Shown: positions 1 to 10,186, numbered from the stretch's first letter. The stretch: 32,875 nt of DNA from an uncultured Eubacteriales bacterium (GCA_900316715.1 ONEC01000012.1:1-32875); one strand, 5' to 3'. The notes: generated by a model from the letters alone, not told the origin. Numbers and translations are program-made.

Positions 1-4
1 AAAG

Positions 5-242
5 ACGAACGTCCGAGCATATATTATAGTTAAAACGAACGCCCCTGAAGCATGATGATGTGTCCCAACCGCCCATAATAGGGCTCTGGTACACACACAT
101 GCCTTCAGGGGCTGTTTATGTATAACTCCGAATATGATGTGTTTCATCAGTATATATAAAATCAGTCCGAGCAGGCTGGTGCGTGCTGCAGAGGCGCATT
201 TCAGCCGGGTGCAGCGCGACATCCAGATGCTCGGACGTTCGT
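5..242 (+). ncRNA. Candidate structured RNA or nested inverted-repeat element
   Basis: Positions 5-20 and 227-242 form a perfect 16-bp inverted repeat enclosing the element. Inside are a second stem (41-50 with 103-112, extended by CATG pairs past a one-base bulge), a small hairpin at its tip (71-74 with 81-84), a GATG/CATC hairpin near 135-147 and a stem 185-190 with 210-215. The segment GTCCGAGCA occurs at 11-19 and again at 165-173, and both copies can pair with 228-236, so two folds compete. The 3' side is followed by TATTTTCTAT, which favours plus-strand transcription ending near 250. No open reading frame in it looks real. The strand, the promoter (left of the window) and the family are unknown. 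Alternatives are a palindromic mobile repeat or a complex terminator of the flanking minus-strand gene. I do not recognise it as a specific known RNA. Confidence 0.4.
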
Positions 243-279
243 ATTTTCTATATTAGTCTTTCGTATTGCGTATTATCTA

Positions 280-1644
280 TTAGGCTGTGAGTTCCTGATA
301 TTTATGCTCCAGTTCGTCGTCAGTGATCATCGTCACACGGCCTCCGTCGTACTCGGACATCACCCACTCGTATATTTTGTGGATGAGTGGATCGCTCTTT
401 GGAAGTTCCGGCTCTCCATGGCGGCGTCTATACTCATTAACCCAGAATCCTATTCCGGCAACACCGGAGGTGTTTGTTATGGATACTCTCGGTGGGCGGT
501 TGAGGATAGCTGATGTATCGAAGATATTATAGATTTCCGGATCCTTCATCATTCCGTCAGCGTGAATGCCGGCTCTTGTAAGGTTGAAGGCACTTCCTAC
601 GAATGGAGTCATAGGTGGAATAGTGTAGTTGGTCTCGTTCTGGATATAATCGGCTATCTCGGTTATAACATGAGTATCCATTCCGTTCAGAGTTCCACGG
701 AGAGAAGCATATTCAAATACCATGGCTTCAAGTGGAACATTACCTGTTCTTTCGCCTATTCCGAGGAGAGAGCAGTTAACTGCACTGGCTCCGTACATCC
801 AGGCTGTGGTTGCATTTACAACTCCTTTATAGAAGTCGTTATGGCCGTGCCATTCTATCATTTCTGATGGAACATCTGAGTAGTGCTGCAGACCGTATAT
901 GATTCCTGATACGCTTCGTGGAAGTGCGGCTCCCGGATATGGAACTCCGAAACCCATGGTATCGCAGGCACGGATCTTCACAGGGACTCCACTGTCCTTT
1001 GAAAGCTTCATAAGGCTGTTTGCAAATGGTACGACAAAACCGTAGAAATCTGCACGGGTTATATCTTCAAAGTGACATCTTGGACGAAGTCCGGCTTCAA
1101 TACAATCGGATACAATTCCGAGATATTTATCCAGAGCCTCTTTACGTGTCAGTCCCATCTTGTGGAATATATGATAATCTGAACAGCTTACAAGTATTCC
1201 TGTTTCCTTTATACCGATAGACTTCACGAGTTCGAAGTCTTTTTTTGATGCTCTGATCCAGGTTGTGATTTCCGGGAACTTATAACCCAGTTCCAGACAT
1301 TTTTCGAGAGCACGTCTATCCTTCTCTGAATATACGAAGAACTCTGTCTGACGGATCATGCCATTTGGACCGCCCAGCTTATGGAGCAGCTCATAGATAT
1401 GAACCATCTGCTCTGTGGTATATGGTGCACGGGACTGCTGTCCATCACGGAAGGTGGTATCTGTTATGAAGATATCCTCAGGCATGTTTTCGGGAACACG
1501 TCTATAGTTAAAGGCAATCTTTGGTGTTTCTGTGTAGGGAAACATTTCCCTGAAAAGCTCCGGTTCTTCTATATCCTGAAGCTGGTAAATGTATGGGTCC
1601 TGCTCCAGTTTATAGGTTTTGCTGCTGAGTACTATATCCTTCAT
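280..1644 (-). CDS. Re-citrate synthase-like / 2-isopropylmalate synthase family enzyme
   Basis: The protein has 454 residues and belongs to the DRE-TIM metallolyase (HMGL-like) family, which condenses acetyl-CoA with a 2-oxo acid. The signature DTTFRDGQQ lies at about residues 62-70, and the metal-binding HGHND motif at about 266-270. The roughly 50-residue extension before the barrel and the absence of a C-terminal LeuA regulatory domain match the Clostridium kluyveri-type Re-citrate synthases rather than true LeuA. The role inferred is citrate formation from oxaloacetate for glutamate synthesis in an anaerobe, but 2-isopropylmalate or homocitrate synthase activity cannot be excluded from motifs. 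The start is supported by GGAGAAG just upstream. It is divergent from a LysR gene, a usual arrangement for local control. Confidence 0.75.
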   Translation of the reverse strand: MKDIVLSSKTYKLEQDPYIYQLQDIEEPELFREMFPYTETPKIAFNYRRVPENMPEDIFITDTTFRDGQQSRAPYTTEQMVHIYELLHKLGGPNGMIRQTEFFVYSEKDRRALEKCLELGYKFPEITTWIRASKKDFELVKSIGIKETGILVSCSDYHIFHKMGLTRKEALDKYLGIVSDCIEAGLRPRCHFEDITRADFYGFVVPFANSLMKLSKDSGVPVKIRACDTMGFGVPYPGAALPRSVSGIIYGLQHYSDVPSEMIEWHGHNDFYKGVVNATTAWMYGASAVNCSLLGIGERTGNVPLEAMVFEYASLRGTLNGMDTHVITEIADYIQNETNYTIPPMTPFVGSAFNLTRAGIHADGMMKDPEIYNIFDTSAILNRPPRVSITNTSGVAGIGFWVNEYRRRHGEPELPKSDPLIHKIYEWVMSEYDGGRVTMITDDELEHKYQELTA

Positions 1645-1683
1645 GTTACTTCTCCTTCCATCATTTTCAAAAACGTATGTACA

Positions 1684-1713
1684 AGTATAAACAGATATTG
1701 TATTATGTGTAAA
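1684..1713 (-). promoter_or_regulatory. Promoter of the citrate synthase-like gene
   Basis: On the minus strand TTTACA (1713-1708) and TATACT (1689-1684) are separated by 18 bp and lie about 40 bp before the start codon. This fits a sigma-70 type promoter. The divergent LysR gene starts at 1766, so its product could bind in this 121-bp interval, but I see no clear LysR T-N11-A dyad. Confidence 0.55.
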
Positions 1714-1765
1714 GTGAATAAAAATGATAATAATAATTCGAAATATCGATAATGAGGAACGAGAT

Positions 1766-2620
1766 ATGGATATACAATCGTTGAAAACCTTTATAACACT
1801 GGCGGAAACAAAGAGTTATACGAAGACGGCAAATCAGCTGTTTGTAGCTCAGTCTACGGTTACAAACAGGATAAATGAACTGGAGCGGGAATTGAAACTC
1901 AGTCTGTTCAGCCGTACAAACAGAAGCGTAAAGCTGACGTCGGAGGGGGAGAGGTTTAAGATTTATGCGGAGAAGGTGCTGGACCTTACAGAGAATACTC
2001 TGGCGGAAATGACGGCTGAACACAGATTTGCGAATCATATAAGGATTGGAAGTGCGGATTCCATATATGAAGGTCATCTGGCTCCACAAATAAAAGCATA
2101 TAGAGATAAGTATCCGCAGAATTCACTGAAGATAACCATCGGTCTTTCAAATCATCTTCTGGAACTGCTTCAGGAAGATTTACTGGACGCGGTATTTGTA
2201 TATATTCCGCTTAAGAAGTCGTCCTATCATTCTGAACTTTATAAGCAGGACAAACTGGTGCTTGTTACAGATATAAATAATAAGAAATACAGGAAGGGCA
2301 TAACTCAGGAACAGCTGATAGAAGAGAACTATCTGATGTGTAACTTTGCCCTGCAGGATGTAGGACAGTATATCAGACAACTTTTCCCGAGATTTCATCA
2401 ATTTGAACTGGAAATTGATGACTGTATGAAAATAGTGCCATATCTCCTCGGAAAGGATAATTATACATTCCTTCCGAAGGATATGGCAGAGACATATATA
2501 CGGGAGAAGAAGCTTAGGGAGATTCCGCTTATAGACTTCGATACTCCGATAATTAACAGTTATATTATTTATAAAGAATCTAAGAAGGATATTATGACAG
2601 AGCTGATAGGAACCTGTTAA
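1766..2620 (+). CDS. LysR-family transcriptional regulator
   Basis: The protein has 284 residues from the ATG at 1766, which has TGAGGAA 7-8 bases upstream; a longer reading from 1724 lacks such a site. Residues 1-60 are a winged helix-turn-helix (MDIQSLKTFITLAETKSYT..., with AQSTVTNRINELE as the recognition helix). The remainder is a LysR effector-binding domain (residues about 85-280). It is divergent from the citrate synthase-like gene, so control of that gene is the natural inference; the co-inducer is unknown. Its last 29 bases overlap the 3' end of the convergent galT gene, and no terminator separates the two. Confidence 0.88.
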   Translation: MDIQSLKTFITLAETKSYTKTANQLFVAQSTVTNRINELERELKLSLFSRTNRSVKLTSEGERFKIYAEKVLDLTENTLAEMTAEHRFANHIRIGSADSIYEGHLAPQIKAYRDKYPQNSLKITIGLSNHLLELLQEDLLDAVFVYIPLKKSSYHSELYKQDKLVLVTDINNKKYRKGITQEQLIEENYLMCNFALQDVGQYIRQLFPRFHQFELEIDDCMKIVPYLLGKDNYTFLPKDMAETYIREKKLREIPLIDFDTPIINSYIIYKESKKDIMTELIGTC

Positions 2621-4124
2621 GAGCAGCACGGCCATCATGAGTACATTTATAAACTCCTGCATCCTCCAGAACATGGGAGAATACGAGACCGACCTCGTCA
2701 CGGATGATCTGTGCTAGTTTGTCGGCAGCAATATCAGCTGTGATTCCGTGGCTCCTGATAAAGCCTTCAGCCCACTCAGCATGTGGCGCAAGAGAAGGTA
2801 CAGCACTTATAGATTCCTTTGTGAGATGTCCTGACAGAATAGCACTCTGTAGTTCGGACATCTCTTTTTTTAGTCTTGCAGGAAGTACCGCAAGACCCAT
2901 AACTTCTATGAGTCCTATGTTTTCCTTCTTGATATGATGATACTCACTATGCGGATGATATACTCCGAGAGGATGCTCCTCTGTGGTTATATTGTTGCGG
3001 AGAACAAGATCAAGCTCGAAGAGTCCGTCTCTCATCCTTGCAATAGGAGTGATGGTGTTATGTGGTGTTCCCTCAGTTTCACTGAAGATAAATGCATCAG
3101 GATCGGAATAAGCTCTCCACTTTGTGAGTATAAGATCAGCTGCCTCAGCAAGATGTTCGGCTGAATCAGCCTGAAGCCTGAGAGTGGTGAGAGGCCATTT
3201 GATAACACCGGCATGAATATCTTCATATCCAGGAATGGTGAAATAACTTTCGAAAGGTGCTCTCACCATAGGGAATTCATAACGTCCGCCCTGGAAATGA
3301 TCGTGACTGAGTATAGAGCCGCCGACTATAGGAAGGTCCGCATTTGAACCTGCTGTATAGTGAGGGAACTGTCTTACAAAGTCCAGAAGCTTCTTAAAGG
3401 TAGACTTATCTATCTTCATAGGAATATGTTCATCATTAAAGATTATGCAGTGCTCATTATAATACACATAAGGCGAGTACTGAAGGTTGTACTTCTCACC
3501 ACAGAGAGAGATAGGAATGATCCTGTGATTCTGTCTCGCAGGGTGGGAGATATGACCGGCATAGCCTTCATTTTCCTTGCAGAGAAGACAGGCAGGATAA
3601 CCGGACTTCTTAGCTTTTCCTGCAGCAGCAATGTCCCGCGGATCCTTTTCCGGCTTGGAAAGATTGATGGTTATATCCAAAGCGCCGAAAGAAGTTTCGG
3701 TAACCCATTTCTCGTCTCTTTGTATTCTATCTGTTCTGATATAGTTTGTGGCCTTGCTGAAGCTGTAATAGAAGTCAGTTGCAGCCTCCGGGCCTTCCTT
3801 ATATTTCTCATAAAATGCGTGGCGCACCATAGATGGCGGCGGAGTGATAAGTCCCATAACAGCCGTATCATAGAGATCCTTTGTGGTTGTGGTAGGGTTC
3901 TCTAAAAGCCCGGTTTCTTCTGCATATTCCAGACAGTCTGAGAGAATCTCGTGAATAGCACGGGGAGCCTCTTCAGGAGAAAATTCATCCTGTGCAGGAG
4001 AGTAGTCTTCAACCCTGAAAAACTCCAGCAGCCTGTTGGAGCAGTATATGCGGTCGTCTTCAGCAATCAGATTGTTTGCTGTTCCATATTCTATTAATTC
4101 ACTTATAAGATGATTTATATTCAT
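2592..4124 (-). CDS. galT: Galactose-1-phosphate uridylyltransferase, class II
   Basis: It transfers UMP between UDP-glucose and galactose-1-phosphate in the Leloir pathway (cytoplasm). The length of 510 residues and the motifs are those of the Gram-positive class II enzymes, not the roughly 350-residue E. coli type. Visible features are GGSILSHDHFQGG at about 268-280 with the histidine pair of the HxH active site, and YPACLLC at about 177-182, a CxxC pair. The start has GGAGGATG 6-7 bases upstream. It follows galK by 18 bases on the same strand, so the two form an operon read from the promoter at 5476-5504. Its 3' end overlaps the convergent LysR gene by 29 bases. No galE or galM is present in the window. 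Confidence 0.93.
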   Translation of the reverse strand: MNINHLISELIEYGTANNLIAEDDRIYCSNRLLEFFRVEDYSPAQDEFSPEEAPRAIHEILSDCLEYAEETGLLENPTTTTKDLYDTAVMGLITPPPSMVRHAFYEKYKEGPEAATDFYYSFSKATNYIRTDRIQRDEKWVTETSFGALDITINLSKPEKDPRDIAAAGKAKKSGYPACLLCKENEGYAGHISHPARQNHRIIPISLCGEKYNLQYSPYVYYNEHCIIFNDEHIPMKIDKSTFKKLLDFVRQFPHYTAGSNADLPIVGGSILSHDHFQGGRYEFPMVRAPFESYFTIPGYEDIHAGVIKWPLTTLRLQADSAEHLAEAADLILTKWRAYSDPDAFIFSETEGTPHNTITPIARMRDGLFELDLVLRNNITTEEHPLGVYHPHSEYHHIKKENIGLIEVMGLAVLPARLKKEMSELQSAILSGHLTKESISAVPSLAPHAEWAEGFIRSHGITADIAADKLAQIIRDEVGLVFSHVLEDAGVYKCTHDGRAALNRFLSALS

Positions 4125-4142
4125 AGCTCATCCTCCGATGTG

Positions 4143-5441
4143 TCAGATTACCATGACACAGCCTATGCTTCTGATCTTTAAGACATTGCATGAACCTTCA
4201 CCGAAGAGGGCGTTCATGGTTTTCTTATAATCCTCAACGTGATCATTCTTTACAAAGGCCTGAATGGTTCCGGCAAAACCTCCGCCGTGAACTCTTACCA
4301 CACCTGAGTTATCTGCAGGATCAGGAGAATCTGTATCAAGAACCAGTTCACTCACTGCGATTCCGAGAGTTACATTCTGGTGTGTTATATCATGGGTTGT
4401 ATATACATTCTGCAGGTACTTGAAGGAAGAATCCGCAGACTTCTTAAATACCTGAAGGAAACGTCTGAAGTCGCCGGCTTTAAGGGCTTCAGCTTCCATC
4501 TGGGCACGCTTTGTCTCATCCATGAAATGTATGGCTCTGAGTGCAGCTCTGTCTCCGGCAGCTTCTCTTATCTTGTTTATGCCTGAGAGAATATCTTCAT
4601 CAGATACATCACGAAGAACTTCCTTTCCGAATACAGCTGCGGCAGCATTCATTTCAGCCGGAACTGCTGCATAGTCAGGAGTAAGATCTGCGTGGCTTCC
4701 CTTTGTGTCTGTTATGCAGAGTGAATATCCGACGGTGTCGAGACTGAAATCAACTTTTTCTATTACAGGATCTGAAGGATCTTTGAAGTCGATGTAGCAG
4801 AGGCTTCCGACACTGCTGGCCATCTGATCCATGAGACCGCAAGGCTTGCCGAGATATACATTTTCAGAGAACTGACCAACTTTTGCTATTTCAACAGGAT
4901 TTACATTTCCGTCATTATATAATCCGGATAAGATAACACCTATCAGGGATTCAAATGCAGCGGAAGAGGAGAGGCCTGAACCGCTCAGCACATCGCTTGT
5001 TACATAAGCACAAAAACCGCCGATGGCATATCCCTTACTCTTCATTCCGGCAAGAACACCGCGGATAAGAGCTTTAGTTGTTCCCTTTTCTTCTTCAACA
5101 GGAACAAGAGATGACATGTCTACATCGATCTGACCATAGCCCTTGGAGAAGAGGTGAACGGCACCCTCGCATTTAGAGGCTACAGCGATAGCGTCGTTAT
5201 TGATGGCAGCAGCGAGTACCTGACCATGCTGGTGGTCGGTATGATTTCCGCCTATTTCAGTTCTGCCCGGTGCACTGAAGATGCTTATATCACAGGTTCC
5301 GAAAAGTTTCTCGAATTTCTCTATTGCATCAGCATATCTGGTTCTCTGGTATCCGAATGTGGACGGATCAATATAAAGCTTTGAGAATATCTCATCAAGT
5401 TGTCCGGTACTGATCAAATTATAAATAATGCTTGCGTCCAT
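4143..5441 (-). CDS. galK: Galactokinase
   Basis: This 432-residue GHMP-family kinase phosphorylates galactose at C1. It shows the galactokinase signature GRTEIGGNHTDHQHG (about 59-73), the ATP-binding loop LSGSGLSSSAAFE (152-164), the catalytic aspartate in GLMDQ (D205) and a C-terminal GHMP motif VHGGGFAGT. It is about 40 residues longer than the E. coli enzyme, mainly through an N-terminal extension before the sugar motif. The start has AGGAGGAG about 9 bases upstream. It is the first gene of a galK-galT operon, divergent from a LacI-type regulator, and the promoter spacer holds an operator box. Confidence 0.95.
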   Translation of the reverse strand: MDASIIYNLISTGQLDEIFSKLYIDPSTFGYQRTRYADAIEKFEKLFGTCDISIFSAPGRTEIGGNHTDHQHGQVLAAAINNDAIAVASKCEGAVHLFSKGYGQIDVDMSSLVPVEEEKGTTKALIRGVLAGMKSKGYAIGGFCAYVTSDVLSGSGLSSSAAFESLIGVILSGLYNDGNVNPVEIAKVGQFSENVYLGKPCGLMDQMASSVGSLCYIDFKDPSDPVIEKVDFSLDTVGYSLCITDTKGSHADLTPDYAAVPAEMNAAAAVFGKEVLRDVSDEDILSGINKIREAAGDRAALRAIHFMDETKRAQMEAEALKAGDFRRFLQVFKKSADSSFKYLQNVYTTHDITHQNVTLGIAVSELVLDTDSPDPADNSGVVRVHGGGFAGTIQAFVKNDHVEDYKKTMNALFGEGSCNVLKIRSIGCVMVI

Positions 5442-5475
5442 AAGTTAATCTCCTCCTATATCTTTTTATAGCTTG

Positions 5476-5565
5476 ATTGTAGTAAATGTTTAGTAAAAAG
5501 TCAAGGTTATTTACTAAATTTATTTAGTAAATTTACTTGAAAATTTACTAAACGGGCCTTATACT
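5476..5565. promoter_or_regulatory. Mirror-symmetric divergent gal promoter/operator region
   Basis: Minus strand: TTGACT (5504-5499), 17-bp spacer, TACAAT (5481-5476), for galK-galT. Plus strand: TTGAAA (5537-5542), 17-bp spacer, TATACT (5560-5565), for the LacI-type gene. Four copies of TTTAGTAAA or its complement lie at 5489-5497, 5510-5518, 5523-5531 and 5544-5552. All eight elements are symmetric about 5520.5. The two outer boxes fill the spacers of the two promoters, and the inner two form a dyad between the -35 elements. This reads as a regulator that represses both operons at once, presumably the LacI-type protein encoded at 5623. Confidence 0.8.
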
Positions 5566-5592
5566 AGTACATATCAAATTTCCGGACAGTAA

Positions 5593-6633
<1,041 letters not shown>

Positions 6634-6648
6634 AGATCGGTAACATAG

Positions 6649-7689
6649 ATGAAAACAAGAATTCATATCACAAGAATAACTGCATATCTGGTTCAGCTGG
6701 CGATACTCATTATCTGCTACAATTTCCTGAGAAATCATTTCCTTTTTATACTGCTGATCATCGTGGCCGGTGCACCCCTTATGTCACTGGCCGGTGTTTT
6801 TGTGCTTAAAAAGGGACTGGACTTTACCATAAGAGCACCGGAAGAGACGGTAGAGAAGGGCGGAATGGGATATCTTATCATTAATCTGAGAAACAGGACT
6901 ATTGTTCCTTCGCTGGATGCTGAGATACTTCTGGAATCAGAGAATTCATTTTATGGTGATTCGGGAACAACTATTATATCCGTTCCTATAAGATCCCTGG
7001 GAAGTTATGAGAAGTACATCCCGATAAAGTATTCTATGAATGGAAGATACAGCTACAGAGTATCAGCCATACGATTCAGGGATATTCTGGGAATAATATC
7101 CCTTAAGAAGAAAGTAGACAGGAAATGCGAGATAGCCGTACTTCCTTCTTCAGATAACAGACGTGAATTTAATACATCAGATATATCCAGTGGAATGACT
7201 GAGAGTGAAGAGACCATGAAGAAAGGTCATGATTTCTCTGATGTTTCTGATGTAAGAGAATATATTCCGGGCGACAAGCTTATGAGCATACACTGGAAGC
7301 TTTCAGCGAAAAAGGATATGCTCATGGTCAAGGACAGAGTCGCAATGTCAGATCAGCAGATGGTAATAGTTACTGAGCTGGCTGGAAGAGATGAAGATGT
7401 TGATGAGATACTTACTCTGACATACGGAATATGTAAAGCATTTATAGAAGAGCAGGTATATGTGAGACTCATGTGGTGGAGTGAGATGGCTTATGAGTTC
7501 CACGAACAGCAGATTATGAGTGAAGATAATCTGAGAGAAAGCTTTCAGGCTATCTATTATGAAAAGATATACAGGGATGCGGATAAGACACGCTTACTTA
7601 TGAGAAGCATCAAGCCTGAACTTAAGGCATATGTGGATATATGCATGACAGATAAGGGACCGGATGCAGTTGTTGTAGAACAGGATTAA
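6649..7689 (+). CDS. DUF58 domain membrane protein
   Basis: The protein has 346 residues with two hydrophobic segments close together at about 10-55, then a cytoplasmic or surface beta-rich part and the DUF58 signature at about 195-225 (DVREYIPGDKLMSIHWK, followed by SAKKDMLMVKD). DUF58 proteins usually accompany a MoxR AAA+ ATPase and a transglutaminase-like membrane protein; here the transglutaminase gene follows at once (18 bases) but no MoxR gene is nearby. The biochemical function of the family is not established; the vWA-like fold suggests a scaffold or metal-site role. The ribosome site is weak, so translation may be coupled to the gene before it. Confidence 0.8.
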   Translation: MKTRIHITRITAYLVQLAILIICYNFLRNHFLFILLIIVAGAPLMSLAGVFVLKKGLDFTIRAPEETVEKGGMGYLIINLRNRTIVPSLDAEILLESENSFYGDSGTTIISVPIRSLGSYEKYIPIKYSMNGRYSYRVSAIRFRDILGIISLKKKVDRKCEIAVLPSSDNRREFNTSDISSGMTESEETMKKGHDFSDVSDVREYIPGDKLMSIHWKLSAKKDMLMVKDRVAMSDQQMVIVTELAGRDEDVDEILTLTYGICKAFIEEQVYVRLMWWSEMAYEFHEQQIMSEDNLRESFQAIYYEKIYRDADKTRLLMRSIKPELKAYVDICMTDKGPDAVVVEQD

Positions 7690-7707
7690 CTATAGAGAGT
7701 TTTAATT

Positions 7708-10164
7708 ATGGCGGATAATGGATATAGTGATAACAATTCCATATTTGAAAGATACCGCAGCTACAGACAGGAGATAAATGACGAGAAGGCCAGAAGGCAG
7801 GCGGAGTATGAATCTATGACCGCAGCTGAAAAGAAGGCTTATCGTAAGGAACAGAGATCTGCCTGGCTGAGAGAAGATACAGCTCCTGTTAAAATGTGCA
7901 AGGGCGCTGAAATCTCTGATGAGGTATACACCATCAGCGAGAACAGATACTATACTCTTATTCTGAAGGGAATAATAGTGTATCTTCTTACAGCGGGAGG
8001 AACAGGCTGCTATCTTACGGCCATGGGCATAAGCTTTAACCAGATAATATATAATCTGGTGATACTGTTTACTGCTATTCTTTGTGCTGTACTTTATCAT
8101 AGCTGGAAGTCTGAAAACATAGGATATCTGGTATTCTTCTTTTTCTATGCCTCTGTTCTTGTAATGTTTAAGGACTATATCAACTCAGGTTTCTATGCAA
8201 TCATCAATGATACGCTGGACTGGGCTTCGGTATATTTTAATACTGAAGGTCTTCAGTACTATAACGAGCGTATATCCAACAGATATGCGGCAGTTACGAT
8301 AGCGGTAACCCTTATCGGTATCGCCATCAATATTCTGCTTAACAACTATATCCTGAGACGTGCAAGATATATAATCGCAATCGTGCTCACTTTGTCACTT
8401 AATATGGTTGCATTTTATATGGGTAAAGAACCTTCAGGCATCTATGCAGCCATGGTCATCGGCGGAATAGTTATGACCTACTTCCTTAAGTCAGGAAGGC
8501 ATTTCTATCTGAGCCGTAATGACCATATCTTTAAGAGGTCGAGAAGAGGACTTTCTTATGGACTGGACTGGCATTCACTTGTCAGCATGATCTTAGTGGC
8601 ATCGGTATATGTAATACTTGTGGTTACTGCCGTATCAGCATTGGTTGATAAATCTTCATTCTCGCTGTTCCATCCGGAGAGTGAAGAGAAGAAGATTTCC
8701 AAGGAATATGTGCAGAATCTTATGATGCTTGGAATCGGCGGAATCTTTAACTTCTATGATAATACCGGTGGTCTTGCAACAGGTAAGCTGGGTGGTGTAT
8801 CGTCGATACAGCTGGATTATAATACCGATATTACAGTGGAGTTTACACCATACACAGAGAGTCGTATGTACTTCAAAAATTTCATAGGTCTGGAATACAG
8901 TCCATATGAAAATGTATGGAAACAGCCGGATGATTTCTACTTTGCAGAAGAACATGGAAGGTATGAAGCCGATGCGCTGGAGAAGGCCTTTCTGAACGGT
9001 TATGAGTATTCCAACAGAGGAACAATAAGGATTAAAAATGTAGCGGGCGATATCAGACCGTACATTCCATATTATACAAATGGTGACGTGGATATTCTCA
9101 ACAGAGGAGAGGAAGTAGTATATACTTATTATCCGAGAGTTGATGAGAATAAGACTGTTGTTGACAGACATACAATAGATAAGAGATATCTTTCTATTCC
9201 ACGTCAGAACGAAGAGGTTATAAGAAACTTTTGCGAGGAAGCAGGATTCAGCGGCTCAAAAAGTGATATAATACAGCAGTTGGAGGATTATTATCAGGAA
9301 AATATTCCTTATACCATCCGACCGGGTGCAACTCCATGGCGTGAGGATTTCATCAATTACTTCCTTACAAAGAACAGGAAAGGCTATTGTGCGCATTTCG
9401 CCAGTGCGGCAGTTCTCATATTCAGATATTATGGAATACCTGCAAGATACTGCGAGGGCTATGTAATAGACTTCGGACAGATCATGGATGAAGGTGAACT
9501 GGTAGAAGGAAAGAAATACGAAGATTACTTTAGTGGATATAACAAGCTGGGTGAGACAGCACTTGTAACAGTTGATGCTTCAGATGCAGACGCCCATGCC
9601 TGGGTTGAAGTTTATGATGATAACTATGGATGGATAGTTGTGGATGTTACTCCCGCTTCAGGAATAGACGATGAGGATTACACCAGCTTCTGGGATACCT
9701 TCAATAACCTGTTTGGTGATGGCGGAGATTCAGAGCAGAGTGGTGAAAAGATCGAGACGCCAAACATTTCCGATTTCAGGATAAATGATAACATTATCAA
9801 GATAATCGGAATCATTGTCGGAGGAATAGTACTTCTGACATGCCTTATATTCATTGGAATTAAGGTGGCTCCTTTCTTCATATATCACTTTAAGTATAGT
9901 GTGGCCGGTAAGGATGATAAGCTGATCCTTAAGTATTCAAGACTTATATCGAAGGCTAAGAAGAGAGACAGCAGGATGAAGGGACGCATAAATTACAGGA
10001 CTCAGGTAAGGTATATGGTAAAGCATTATACAGACGGAACCTGGGATAAGGAGAAGCTGACAGATATTTTTGAGAGAGCAGGTTTTTCTAACAGGGAGGT
10101 CGGTGATGCAGACTATAAGTACGCAGATGATTTCCTTAATTCAATTCATATAATAAGACAATAA
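7708..10164 (+). CDS. Transglutaminase-like membrane protein (TgpA-type)
   Basis: The protein has 818 residues. The N-terminal half has a charged cytoplasmic lead of about 70 residues and then several membrane segments (about 85-320); a large extracytoplasmic part carries a transglutaminase-like core at about 500-660; a further membrane segment lies near 690-715 and a charged tail ends the protein. The catalytic triad is visible as Cys561 (GYCAHFAS), His630 (DAHAWVEVYD) and Asp646 (VVDVTPA). This is the layout of TgpA/DUF3488-type proteins, which are thought to act on peptides or proteins at the cell surface; the substrate is unknown. It follows the DUF58 gene and precedes a 36-codon membrane peptide gene, all on one strand. 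Confidence 0.85.
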   Translation: MADNGYSDNNSIFERYRSYRQEINDEKARRQAEYESMTAAEKKAYRKEQRSAWLREDTAPVKMCKGAEISDEVYTISENRYYTLILKGIIVYLLTAGGTGCYLTAMGISFNQIIYNLVILFTAILCAVLYHSWKSENIGYLVFFFFYASVLVMFKDYINSGFYAIINDTLDWASVYFNTEGLQYYNERISNRYAAVTIAVTLIGIAINILLNNYILRRARYIIAIVLTLSLNMVAFYMGKEPSGIYAAMVIGGIVMTYFLKSGRHFYLSRNDHIFKRSRRGLSYGLDWHSLVSMILVASVYVILVVTAVSALVDKSSFSLFHPESEEKKISKEYVQNLMMLGIGGIFNFYDNTGGLATGKLGGVSSIQLDYNTDITVEFTPYTESRMYFKNFIGLEYSPYENVWKQPDDFYFAEEHGRYEADALEKAFLNGYEYSNRGTIRIKNVAGDIRPYIPYYTNGDVDILNRGEEVVYTYYPRVDENKTVVDRHTIDKRYLSIPRQNEEVIRNFCEEAGFSGSKSDIIQQLEDYYQENIPYTIRPGATPWREDFINYFLTKNRKGYCAHFASAAVLIFRYYGIPARYCEGYVIDFGQIMDEGELVEGKKYEDYFSGYNKLGETALVTVDASDADAHAWVEVYDDNYGWIVVDVTPASGIDDEDYTSFWDTFNNLFGDGGDSEQSGEKIETPNISDFRINDNIIKIIGIIVGGIVLLTCLIFIGIKVAPFFIYHFKYSVAGKDDKLILKYSRLISKAKKRDSRMKGRINYRTQVRYMVKHYTDGTWDKEKLTDIFERAGFSNREVGDADYKYADDFLNSIHIIRQ

Positions 10165-10186
10165 TAAGAAAACAGAGGTTTAATTC

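Noticed and set aside
1736-1750. Possible LysR box ATTCGAAATATCGAT
   Set aside because: The two arms do not form a consistent dyad beyond two or three pairs.
8656-9171. Open minus-strand frame of 171 codons inside the transglutaminase gene
   Set aside because: It is a shadow of a well-supported gene: no ribosome site, Ile/Cys-rich composition without domain sense.
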